DNA from: Acidobacteriota bacterium
GTDB taxonomy: Bacteria; Acidobacteriota; Terriglobia; Acidiferrales; UBA7541
Reading direction: 5' to 3'
Assembly: GCA_013289585.1 (NCBI GenBank)
Contig: JABCZR010000001.1
Location: 310,001 to 374,000 of the forward strand
Length of the DNA stretch: 64,000 nt
The notes under the pieces were generated by a model. That model had not been told where the DNA came from, ran no database searches, and saw only the letters and a list, made by a program, of their open reading frames with translations. Both the position numbers and the translations under genes were made by a program. Numbering within the stretch: position 1 is the stretch's first letter; each line of letters starts with the position of its first letter. Shown in pieces: positions 47,306 to 54,419 of this stretch.

Positions 47306-49282
47306 ATGGAGCAGATTCACATCACATTGCCCGACGGCAGCGTTCAGGAAATGCCCAAGGGCACCACGCCTGCCGATATCGCGCGCAAGATTTCGCCCCG
47401 GCTGGCCGATGCCGCGCTTGTCGCACATGTCACTGCGACCAATGGAGCGCCGCTGCCGAATGCGCCTGATCAAGGCGAACTCGTCGACCTGCGTCGACCG
47501 CTCGATCACGACGTGAAGATCAAGATCCTCACAGACAGGGACCCCGATGCGCTGTTCGTCTTCCGGCATTCCGCTGCGCATCTTCTCGCCGCCGCGGTGA
47601 TGGAACTCTATCCCAATGTAAAGCTCGGCATTGGCCCGCCGATCGACACCGGCTTTTTCTACGAATTCTTGCGCGAGGAACCGTTCACGCAAGAGGACCT
47701 GGCGAAAATTGAAAAAAAGATGCACGAACTTGCCGCGCAGGATCTTCCGAACGAACGCAAACTCATCCCGAAACCGGAAGCGCTCGATCTCTACAAGAAG
47801 AGCAATCAAATCTTCAAGTGCGAATTGGTGGAAGAAAAAGCCAACGAGCTGATGGTCTCGTTTTACAGCACCGGCAAGTTCATGGACTTCTGCCGCGGCC
47901 CGCACATCCCCTCAACGAAGCGCATTCAAGCCTTCAAACTGATGAGCGTTGCCGGCGCATACTGGAAGGGCCAGGAAGGCAATCCGCAGCTTCAGCGGAT
48001 TTATGCCGCCGCTTTTTTCACCCAAAAAGAGTTGGATGAATATCTGCACCGCCTCGAGGAAGCCAAGCGCCGCGATCATCGCAAGCTTGGCACGGAGCTC
48101 GACCTCTTCAGCATTCAGGAAGAAGCCGGCCCCGGCCTGGTTTTCTGGCACCCCAAAGGCGGCTTGATTCGAAAGATCGTCGAGGACTGGCTGCGTGAAG
48201 AACTGCTCAAGCGCGGCTACGATCTCGTTTACACCCCGCACATCATGCGCCTCGACCTCTGGAAAACCAGCGGACACACCGGCTTTTATAAGGACAGCAT
48301 GTTCGGGCCCGTCGAAGTCGAAAAGGCCGACTATCAGCTCAAGCCCATGAATTGCCCCGGCCACATTTTGATTTACAAATCGAAGCTCCACAGTTATCGC
48401 GAGCTTCCCGTGCGCCTCGCTGAGCTTGGCACCGTCTACCGTTACGAGCGCAGCGGCGTGCTCCACGGCTTGCTCCGCGTCCGAGGCTTCACGCAAGACG
48501 ACGCGCACATCTTCTGTATGCCCTCGCAAATCGAAGCCGAAGTCGAAGCCTGCGTCGATTTCGCGTTCGCGGTCATGAAGAATTTCGGCTTCGACAAATT
48601 CGAAGTCGAGCTTTCCGATTGGGACGAATCGCATCCGGAAAATTACGCCGGCAAACCGGAAGACTGGCACCGCGCCACCGCCGCGCTCGCGGAAACCATG
48701 CAGCGCATGAATATTCCCTACAAAACAATGTCAGGGGAAGCCGCATTCTACGGCCCGAAAATCGACGTCAAGCTCATCGACGCCATCGGCCGTTCCTGGC
48801 AGCTCACCACCGTGCAGTTTGATTTCAATCTCCCCGCCCGCTTCGGCCTGCAGTATATTGGCGAGGACGGCGCCAAGCATCAGCCGCTCATGGTTCACCG
48901 CGCGCTGCTCGGCTCCGTCGAGCGCTTCTTCGGCATTCTGATCGAGCACTACGCCGGCGCCTTCCCGCTCTGGCTCGCGCCCGTGCAAGTGGAAATCTGT
49001 CCCGTTAGCGAAAAAGTCGCAGACTATTCCAATCACGTCACCGAGACATTGAAGCGCCACAACATCCGCGTCCATCTCGACGACCGCAACGAAAAATTGC
49101 CCGCGAAAATCCGCGATGCGCAAATGCAGAAAATTCCTTACATGCTCGTCGTCGGTCCCAAGGAAGCCGAAGCCGGCACCGTCTCTGTCCGCCACCGTTC
49201 GAAAGGCGACCTCGGCCCCAAGCCCCTAGCCGAAGTCGTCGAATCGCTCCGCCAAGAAGTCGAGACTCGCGCGACAACCTGA
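47306..49282 (+). CDS. thrS: Threonyl-tRNA synthetase
   Basis: The ATG at 47306 follows AGGTGA by eight bases; a GTG at 47294 adds four residues. The 658-residue enzyme charges tRNA-Thr. Domains in order are the TGS (1-62), the editing domain with HSAAHLLA, the catalytic core with MNCPGH and FWHPKG, and the C-terminal anticodon-binding domain ending in EVVESLRQEVETRATT. Length matches family norms (about 640). It opens the translation block that extends to pheT. Confidence 0.97.
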   Translation: MEQIHITLPDGSVQEMPKGTTPADIARKISPRLADAALVAHVTATNGAPLPNAPDQGELVDLRRPLDHDVKIKILTDRDPDALFVFRHSAAHLLAAAVMELYPNVKLGIGPPIDTGFFYEFLREEPFTQEDLAKIEKKMHELAAQDLPNERKLIPKPEALDLYKKSNQIFKCELVEEKANELMVSFYSTGKFMDFCRGPHIPSTKRIQAFKLMSVAGAYWKGQEGNPQLQRIYAAAFFTQKELDEYLHRLEEAKRRDHRKLGTELDLFSIQEEAGPGLVFWHPKGGLIRKIVEDWLREELLKRGYDLVYTPHIMRLDLWKTSGHTGFYKDSMFGPVEVEKADYQLKPMNCPGHILIYKSKLHSYRELPVRLAELGTVYRYERSGVLHGLLRVRGFTQDDAHIFCMPSQIEAEVEACVDFAFAVMKNFGFDKFEVELSDWDESHPENYAGKPEDWHRATAALAETMQRMNIPYKTMSGEAAFYGPKIDVKLIDAIGRSWQLTTVQFDFNLPARFGLQYIGEDGAKHQPLMVHRALLGSVERFFGILIEHYAGAFPLWLAPVQVEICPVSEKVADYSNHVTETLKRHNIRVHLDDRNEKLPAKIRDAQMQKIPYMLVVGPKEAEAGTVSVRHRSKGDLGPKPLAEVVESLRQEVETRATT

Positions 49283-49311
49283 AGATTCCTCGGACCGGAC
49301 GCAAACCAGCC

Positions 49312-49968
49312 GTGCGACTCGCACAAACCATCTTGAACGAAAACGTCTTCGCTGAAGGTGTGCGCGCGCTGGCGGATCACGACTCGCATTTGGCCGAGGT
49401 AGTGCAAAAATATGGCCATCCCCCTCTTTGGGTCCGCGAACCCGGTTTCCCCACGCTCGTCTACATCATCCTCGAGCAGCAAGTCTCTCTCGCCTCCGCA
49501 AAAGCCGCCTTCGACCGCCTGAACGCCGCCGTCCGCCCACTCACTCCACGACGGTTTCTAAAACTCACCGACCCCAATCTTCTGCGCATCGGCTTCAGCC
49601 GCCAGAAAACTCTCTACACCCGCCTCCTCGCCGAATCGCTCTCCCGCCGCCACTTCGATCTCCGTTATCTCCAGGAACTCCACGACGATGCCGCGCGCAA
49701 AATGCTCACCGCCTTCAAAGGCATCGGTAACTGGACCGCCGACATCTATCTATTGAGCGCCCTGCGCCGGCCCGACATCTGGCCCGTCGGCGATCTCGCG
49801 CTGGCCGCCGCTGTCCAAGAGGTGAAGCATCTTCGCCACCGCCCTTCGCCGGAACGCCTGGAAAAACTCAGCCAGTCCTGGCGCCCCTACCGTGCCGTCG
49901 CCGCCCGCCTCTTCTGGCACGCCTACCTGTCCAAGCGCGGCCAGAACAGCGCTACTATCAGTCTTTGA
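49312..49968 (+). CDS. HhH-GPD DNA glycosylase (AlkA-like)
   Basis: The GTG at 49312 starts a 218-residue protein. A helix-hairpin-helix (LTAFKGIGNWTADIYLL) and a downstream Asp in WPVGDLALA mark the HhH-GPD superfamily. The PTLVYIILEQQVSLASAKAAFDRL motif is AlkA-type. It probably removes alkylated purines from DNA. It lies 29 bases after thrS and abuts the next gene, suggesting co-transcription. Confidence 0.92.
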   Translation: MRLAQTILNENVFAEGVRALADHDSHLAEVVQKYGHPPLWVREPGFPTLVYIILEQQVSLASAKAAFDRLNAAVRPLTPRRFLKLTDPNLLRIGFSRQKTLYTRLLAESLSRRHFDLRYLQELHDDAARKMLTAFKGIGNWTADIYLLSALRRPDIWPVGDLALAAAVQEVKHLRHRPSPERLEKLSQSWRPYRAVAARLFWHAYLSKRGQNSATISL

Positions 49969-49976
49969 GGGAGCTC

Positions 49977-50699
49977 ATGCCTGACCACGTTTCTCGCCGC
50001 TTGTTTCTCGCGCTCACCGGCGCCGCGCTCGTCGCGCCTTCCCTCACCTTCGGCGAGGAACAGGAAGAGGATGACGTGCCCGCCTTGCTCGACCACATTC
50101 TTCTAGGCTGCAGCGATCTCGATCGCGGCATTGCTTTCGTCGAAGACAACGCCGGAGTGCGCGCCGCCGTCGGCGGAGTCCATCCCGGCCGCGGCACGCG
50201 CAACGCACTGCTCTCGCTTGGCGAGCGTCGCTATCTCGAAATCATTGCGCCCGATCCGCGCCAGCCCGGCGCGAAGGATCCTCTCAATTTGTATCAGCTC
50301 ACCCAGCCGCGCCTCGTCGGCTGGGCCGCGCACCCCGGCGACCTCGATGCCTTCGCCAAAAAACTCCGCGAAGCCGGTGTCGCCTTTGAAGGGCCAACAC
50401 CGGGCTCGCGCGCCCGCCCCGATGGCCGCGTCCTCCGCTGGAAAACCATCAACCTCGCCGACGACCGCCACGGCCTCCTGCCCTTCTTCATCGAATGGAG
50501 CGCCGACTCCGTCCATCCTTCCGCTGACGCCCCAAAAGGCTGCACTCTCGATTACTTCGAACTGAACAGCACCAACCCCGACGAACTGACTCCCATCATC
50601 CAGAAGCTCGACATCCAACTGCCCGTCGACCGCAGCGATAAGACCAGGCTCCGCGCGCTCTTCACCGGCCCAAAAGGCGATCTCGGCCTGAGTTCTTGA
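49977..50699 (+). CDS. VOC/glyoxalase-like protein with a signal sequence
   Basis: The chosen start ATG 49977 follows GAGGGAG; a TTG at 49965 overlaps the glycosylase stop. The 240-residue protein begins RRLFLALTGAALVAP, a possible Tat-like signal. A VOC fold follows with LLDHILLGCSDLDRGIAFVEDNAGVRAAVGGVHPGRGTRNALLSLGERRYLEI. VOC proteins bind metal or small molecules (dioxygenases, isomerases, resistance proteins). The substrate is unknown. Confidence 0.8.
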   Translation: MPDHVSRRLFLALTGAALVAPSLTFGEEQEEDDVPALLDHILLGCSDLDRGIAFVEDNAGVRAAVGGVHPGRGTRNALLSLGERRYLEIIAPDPRQPGAKDPLNLYQLTQPRLVGWAAHPGDLDAFAKKLREAGVAFEGPTPGSRARPDGRVLRWKTINLADDRHGLLPFFIEWSADSVHPSADAPKGCTLDYFELNSTNPDELTPIIQKLDIQLPVDRSDKTRLRALFTGPKGDLGLSS

Positions 50700-50732
50700 G
50701 GCCTTGGAGTATCTGCGAAAGGAGAGCAATTC

Positions 50733-51125
50733 ATGATTCGGCCACTTCTTCTGCTCACATTTCTTTCAATCATCACTATCAGTAGTTCGATATCTGTTCG
50801 TCTTACGAACGCGGCGAGCCAGGATTCATGCGCGCAAGCCCACGAAGATTGGGTGACCAATGCTTTGGTGAAAATGGAGAGCATTAAACCGGGCATGGCA
50901 CGGGAGGACCTTCTGAGGGTTTTCACGACCGAAGGCGGCCTGTCCACAGGTTCACATCGCACATTCGTCAGTCGGGACTGCCCTTATTTCAAAGTTGACG
51001 TCGAGTTCAAGGCTGTCGGTCGACCCGACCGCGACAACGAAGGACGAGGGACACTGGACGAAGACAGCCGCGACATAATCGTCAAACTGTCCAGGCCATA
51101 CTTACAGTTCAGTGTTCTGGATTAG
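50733..51125 (+). CDS. Small secreted hypothetical protein
   Basis: GAAAGGAG precedes the ATG. The 130-residue protein has a signal peptide (LLLLTFLSIITISSSI) and about 100 residues without recognised domain. It carries WVTNALVKMESIKPGMAREDLLRVF, resembling the short repeat of SmpA/BamE-like small envelope proteins, followed by beta strands. Function unknown. Confidence 0.7.
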   Translation: MIRPLLLLTFLSIITISSSISVRLTNAASQDSCAQAHEDWVTNALVKMESIKPGMAREDLLRVFTTEGGLSTGSHRTFVSRDCPYFKVDVEFKAVGRPDRDNEGRGTLDEDSRDIIVKLSRPYLQFSVLD

Positions 51126-51240
51126 GCGCTCGGCAGATCACGAAAATTTGTTCGCAAACCCCCATTTAGTGTGCCTCTCACAGGCTGAGTCCCACTGAGT
51201 CAAATAATCGGAAACTTGCTTGCCTCACGCGTTTTGCCCC

Positions 51241-51271
51241 TTGCTGTGCTCCCGCGAGCGCGTGCTATACT
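51241..51271 (+). promoter_or_regulatory. Candidate promoter of the infC operon
   Basis: TTGCTG (51241-51246) is followed after 19 bases by a near-consensus -10 TATACT (51266-51271). The predicted transcript would carry a leader of about 100 bases before the infC start. The spacing is longer than ideal. Confidence 0.5.
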
Positions 51272-51380
51272 TTGAGGCCCGTCCCCCGGCTCTTTTGCGC
51301 CGTGTGGGGCCGGGGTGGGTCAAACGCTTGGCGGCGATGTGTGGGTCAGCCGCGATTACCAAAGCGTCCGAGGGGGATTT

Positions 51381-51968
51381 ATCGCAGAACGCAGCTTCCG
51401 GCAGAGCGACCGTATTCGCGTCAACGAACGAATAAGGGCTCGCGAGATCCGGGTGATTGATGAAGAGGGCGGCCAGCTCGGCGTCATGCAGCCGTTTGAG
51501 GCCATCAAGCGGGCCAAGGAAAAAGGGCTCGACCTGGTGGAAATTTCGCCCACGGCCGATCCGCCGGTTTGCAAAATCACCGACTACGGCAAGTATCTCT
51601 ATCAGGCCAACAAGAAGGCTCACGAGCAGCGCAAGAGCAGCCGTGGCTCGCAATTAAAGGAAGTCAAGTTTCGGCCCGCCACCGCGGAACACGACTATCA
51701 GGTTCGCAAGAATCAGATCATCCGATTCCTAGGCGAAGGCCATAAAGTCCGCGCCATGATTTTCCATCGCGGACGCGAAATGGCGCACCAGGAAGTGGGC
51801 CGCGCCAAGATGAATCGCTTGCTGACCGAGATCGTCGAACACGGGCAGATCGAGACCATGCCACGTATGGAAGGCAACGTACTCGTGGCGCTGCTCGCAC
51901 CGAAAAAAGGCGTAAGCGTGGCCAAGCCCGCGGGGCAGCCGTCATCCAGCGCTCAGCAGTCGCAGTAA
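51381..51968 (+). CDS. infC: Translation initiation factor IF-3, probably starting at ATC
   Basis: IF-3 checks start codons on the 30S subunit. The protein shows RVNERIRAREIRVIDEEGGQLGV, DLVEISPTADPPVCKITDYGKYLY, and the C-domain KFRPATAEHDYQVRKNQIIRFLGEGHKVRAMIFHRGREM. The ATC at 51381 stands four bases after AGGGGG and gives an 11-residue lead before the conserved RVNE, like E. coli. In-frame GTGs at 51315 and 51339 would give 22- and 14-residue extensions with poorer Shine-Dalgarno signals. The C-terminal Ser/Gln tail is variable. Confidence 0.92.
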   Translation: MAERSFRQSDRIRVNERIRAREIRVIDEEGGQLGVMQPFEAIKRAKEKGLDLVEISPTADPPVCKITDYGKYLYQANKKAHEQRKSSRGSQLKEVKFRPATAEHDYQVRKNQIIRFLGEGHKVRAMIFHRGREMAHQEVGRAKMNRLLTEIVEHGQIETMPRMEGNVLVALLAPKKGVSVAKPAGQPSSSAQQSQ

Positions 51969-51999
51969 CCGGCGCAATCAATCGCGCAACTGGTATTTT

Positions 52000-52023
52000 G
52001 TAGGGGCGCAGCATGCTGCGCCC
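52000..52023 (+). repeat. GTAG-headed palindrome, family A (infC-rpmI spacer)
   Basis: GTAG is followed directly by a perfect 20-base palindrome GGGCGCAGCATGCTGCGCCC (52004-52023). The same core GCAGCATGCTGC recurs in inverse orientation at 63633-63657. The GTAG head plus stem is the form of REP sequences used by RAYT transposases. Confidence 0.85.
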
Positions 52024-52066
52024 GATTTGGGCAACCAAGATTCAGATCAGGAGAGGATCTGCAGCA

Positions 52067-52288
52067 ATGCCGAGAAACCGATCGAAACCGAAATTGAAGT
52101 TGAAGACCCACCGCGGTGCCAGGAAGCGCTTCAAGTTCACGGCCAATGGCAAAATCAAGCGGGGACATTCCGGCAAGCGCCACTTGATGGGCACCAAAGC
52201 GCCCGGCCGTATGCGCAAGCTCAAGAAGCTGACGCTCGTAAACAAGGCCGACGTGGCCAGCGTCAAGCAAATGCTTCCGTACGGATAA
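52067..52288 (+). CDS. rpmI: Ribosomal protein bL35
   Basis: The 73-residue basic protein starts at ATG 52067, with PRNRSKPKLKLKTHRGARKRFKFTANGKIKRGHSGKRHLMG matching the bL35 family. It lies 98 bases after infC, with a GTAG palindrome in that gap, and is part of the classic infC-rpmI-rplT order. AGGAG lies 14 bases upstream. Confidence 0.97.
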   Translation: MPRNRSKPKLKLKTHRGARKRFKFTANGKIKRGHSGKRHLMGTKAPGRMRKLKKLTLVNKADVASVKQMLPYG

Positions 52289-52461
52289 AGACTTTCTTTG
52301 AAACATGGGCACGGCAGCAAGTGTCCTGCGAAGAAAATGCGGAACGAAAGTTTCGCAACATCGTGCTAGGCAGCGCTTCACGGGTGCCTGCCGGCCGATT
52401 CGCCGCAGAAGTAAACCATTGCCGTAAGGCGATAGCGAAATGCGGCGAGTAGTTCATATCA

Positions 52462-52520
52462 GGAGACAAACCCGTTGCGGTACGGGCTTTTTTGCACGTT
52501 CGCGCACCCTGTTTGTCTCC
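52462..52520 (+). promoter_or_regulatory. Nested hairpins with internal terminator upstream of rplT
   Basis: Outer arms GGAGACAAAC (52462-52471) and GTTTGTCTCC (52511-52520) are perfectly complementary. Between them, CCCGT (52471-52475) and ACGGG (52482-52486) form a short stem followed by CTTTTTTG, an intrinsic-terminator form. The two pairings share base 52471. This could attenuate rplT transcription, perhaps with L20 as effector. Confidence 0.65.
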
Positions 52521-52559
52521 CAAAATAATTAGCCGTGGCCTCGTGAAGGCTGAGGTCTT

Positions 52560-52585
52560 GTAGTGGCGGGTCTTTAGACCCGTCC
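52560..52585 (+). repeat. GTAG-headed palindrome with bulge (rpmI-rplT spacer)
   Basis: GTAG is followed by TGGCGGGTCT-tt-AGACCCGTCC. The 7-bp CGGGTCT/AGACCCG stem is extended by GG/CC across a single bulged T. It lies about 55 bases before rplT. Confidence 0.8.
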
Positions 52586-52640
52586 GAAAGAAACTCCCGC
52601 CTTCTCAACCATCGGCTTAGAAAAGACTAAGGAGAAACCC

Positions 52641-53021
52641 ATGGCTCGCGTAAAACGCGGAACAAAGCGCCGTGCACGGCGCAAAAAGTACCTCAAACGC
52701 ACAAAAGGCTTTTTCTTAACAAAGAGCAAGCTCTACCAGTCGGCGCAGGAAGCCGCCAATCGCGCCGATCGTTACGCCAAGCGCGATCGCCGCGTCAAAA
52801 AGCGCGAGTATCGCAAGCTCTGGATTCAGCGCGTCGGTGCCGCCGCGCGGAACAACGGCTTGACCTATGGCCAGTTGATCCACGGCCTCAAAGCCGCGGG
52901 CGTGGCGCTCGACCGCAAGGTCCTCGCCGATATCGCCGTAAAGGATGCCGCGGCATTCACTTCACTCGTGGCGACCGCCAAAGCTGCTGCCCCGCCTCCA
53001 ACCAAGGCGAAAAAAGCGTAG
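52641..53021 (+). CDS. rplT: Ribosomal protein bL20
   Basis: The 126-residue protein shows [24 protein letters not shown] and [23 protein letters not shown], the bL20 family. AAGGAG precedes the ATG. bL20 is an early 23S-binding assembly protein and the known autoregulator of infC-rpmI-rplT operons in several bacteria, which bears on the hairpins upstream. Confidence 0.97.
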   Translation: MARVKRGTKRRARRKKYLKRTKGFFLTKSKLYQSAQEAANRADRYAKRDRRVKKREYRKLWIQRVGAAARNNGLTYGQLIHGLKAAGVALDRKVLADIAVKDAAAFTSLVATAKAAAPPPTKAKKA

Positions 53022-53034
53022 CGCCAGCTCTTTG

Positions 53035-53055
53035 TAAGGGCGCATCATTGCCGCA
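53035..53055 (+). repeat. Degenerate copy of a family A palindrome
   Basis: GTAAGGGCGCATCATTGCCGC lies 14 bases after rplT. It matches the 52000 unit in its first half but has lost several right-arm bases, so it appears decayed. Confidence 0.45.
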
Positions 53056-53129
53056 CCTCTTCTCGGCAGGGTGTAGGCCGCTTGGCAAACCGTGGTCAGC
53101 GCCGGCATTTTTACCAACGATTTTCTCCC

Positions 53130-53153
53130 GTAGGGGCACGATAAATCGTGCCC
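53130..53153 (+). repeat. GTAG-headed palindrome (rplT-pheS spacer)
   Basis: GTAG plus GGGCACGAT-aa-ATCGTGCCC (perfect 9-bp arms). It ends 24 bases before the pheS ATG at 53178. Confidence 0.85.
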
Positions 53154-53177
53154 TTCGGTGTAATCTACATCGCGATC

Positions 53178-54314
53178 ATGCCGAACATCGAGAACCCAAC
53201 AGAGAAAACTCTCGCTGCGCTGACAATCAACGATCCTCTAGCGATCGAAGAATTGTTCGCGAACGAAAAAGCGCGTTTCGACAAGCAGCTCGCGGCAAAA
53301 AATCCTGACGAAGTTAACTACGCCTTGATGAAGAATGCTTGGCTGGGCAGGAAAGCTGGCGTGCTCACCCTTATCTCGGAAAACTGGCTCAAGTCTGCCC
53401 CGCCGACTTTGAAACCGATTGTTGGCCAGTCGCTGAATCAGCTCAAGCGCCACATAGAAGAATCGCTTGAATTATTCTGGGTCGCTGCTGAAAAGACTTC
53501 CGAAGAAGCTGCATCGACTCGCGATCGCGTTGACCTCTCCCTCCCAGGTGTCATACGCCCCGCCGGCTCGCATCACCTGATTCGCCAGGTCTTCCAGGAA
53601 ATCGAAGACATCTTCTTCTCCATCGGCTTCTCCGTCGTCGAAGGCCCAGAAATCGAAACGCCTTACTACAATTTCGAAGCCCTCAATATCCCGGAATTCC
53701 ATCCCGTCCGCGACGACATGGATACGTTCTATCTGGAATTGCCGAAAAGCGCTACAACGCCACTCCTTCTTCGCACGCACACTTCTCCGATGCAGATTCG
53801 AACCATGGAAAAGCAAAAACCCCCCGTGCGCGTTATCGTTCCCGGCAAGGTCTATCGCCGCGACAACCCCGACGCCACGCACTCGTTCGCTTTCCACCAG
53901 ATCGAAGGCCTCGCCGTCGATGCCGACATCACCTTCTGCGATTTCACCGGCACCATCGAGTATTTCGTAAAACAGTTTTTTGGCCCCAGTGTCAAAACGC
54001 GCTTTCGGCCCAGCTATTTTCCGTTCACCGAGCCCAGCGTCGAATTCGACGTCTCTTGCCCCTTCTGCGGCGGAATCGGGACTGCGGCGAGCGGCGGCAC
54101 CTGTTCGAAATGCAAAGGCGCGGCCTGGATCGAACTCTTCGGAGCCGGCATGGTCGATCCCGCCGTCTACGGCTTCGTGAATTACGATGCGAAAAAAGTC
54201 AGCGGCTTCGCCTTCGGCATCGGCATCGACCGCCTGGCCATGTTGAAATACGGCATCGACGACATCCAGGTTTTTTTCCAGAACGACGTGCGCTTCCTGA
54301 AGCAGTTTCCATAG
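53178..54314 (+). CDS. pheS: Phenylalanyl-tRNA synthetase alpha chain
   Basis: The ATG at 53178 starts a 378-residue protein. It carries an N-terminal coiled coil and class II motifs: ETPYYNFEALNIPEFHPVRDDMDTFY, RTHTSPMQIRTM, VYRRDNPDATHSFAFHQIEG, and GFAFGIGIDRLAMLKYGI (motif 3). A CPFCGG...CSKCKGAAW four-cysteine knuckle precedes motif 3, as in many bacterial PheS. It pairs with PheT as a heterotetramer. No strong Shine-Dalgarno is seen. Confidence 0.96.
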   Translation: MPNIENPTEKTLAALTINDPLAIEELFANEKARFDKQLAAKNPDEVNYALMKNAWLGRKAGVLTLISENWLKSAPPTLKPIVGQSLNQLKRHIEESLELFWVAAEKTSEEAASTRDRVDLSLPGVIRPAGSHHLIRQVFQEIEDIFFSIGFSVVEGPEIETPYYNFEALNIPEFHPVRDDMDTFYLELPKSATTPLLLRTHTSPMQIRTMEKQKPPVRVIVPGKVYRRDNPDATHSFAFHQIEGLAVDADITFCDFTGTIEYFVKQFFGPSVKTRFRPSYFPFTEPSVEFDVSCPFCGGIGTAASGGTCSKCKGAAWIELFGAGMVDPAVYGFVNYDAKKVSGFAFGIGIDRLAMLKYGIDDIQVFFQNDVRFLKQFP

Positions 54315-54323
54315 GAAGCATGC

Positions 54324-54350
54324 GTAACCGCCGGGCTTTAGCCGGCCGTG
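54324..54350 (+). repeat. GTAA-headed palindrome (pheS-pheT spacer)
   Basis: The core CCGGGCT-tt-AGCCGG has one bulged G. The unit resembles the 52560 one but its head reads GTAA. It starts 10 bases after the pheS stop. Confidence 0.65.
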
Positions 54351-54370
54351 AAATTGGAAGCTCCGGTTTT

Positions 54371-54396
54371 GTAGGGTCCGCCTTCTAAGGCGGACC
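54371..54396 (+). repeat. GTAG-headed palindrome (pheS-pheT spacer)
   Basis: GTAG precedes GGTCCGCCTT-ct-AAGGCGGACC, with perfect 10-bp arms. It ends 23 bases before the pheT ATG. Confidence 0.85.
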
Positions 54397-54419
54397 GTGA
54401 AGGGCTCGATTAAAAATCA

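Larger units (their letters stand above)
52289..52640 (+). other. Unusually long rpmI-rplT spacer (352 bases)
   Basis: In most bacteria these genes nearly touch. Here the gap holds a long-range hairpin and terminator at 52462-52520, a GTAG palindrome at 52560-52585, and AAGGAG for rplT near 52628. An open frame that runs through the start of the gap has no domain and is not called. Confidence 0.6.
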
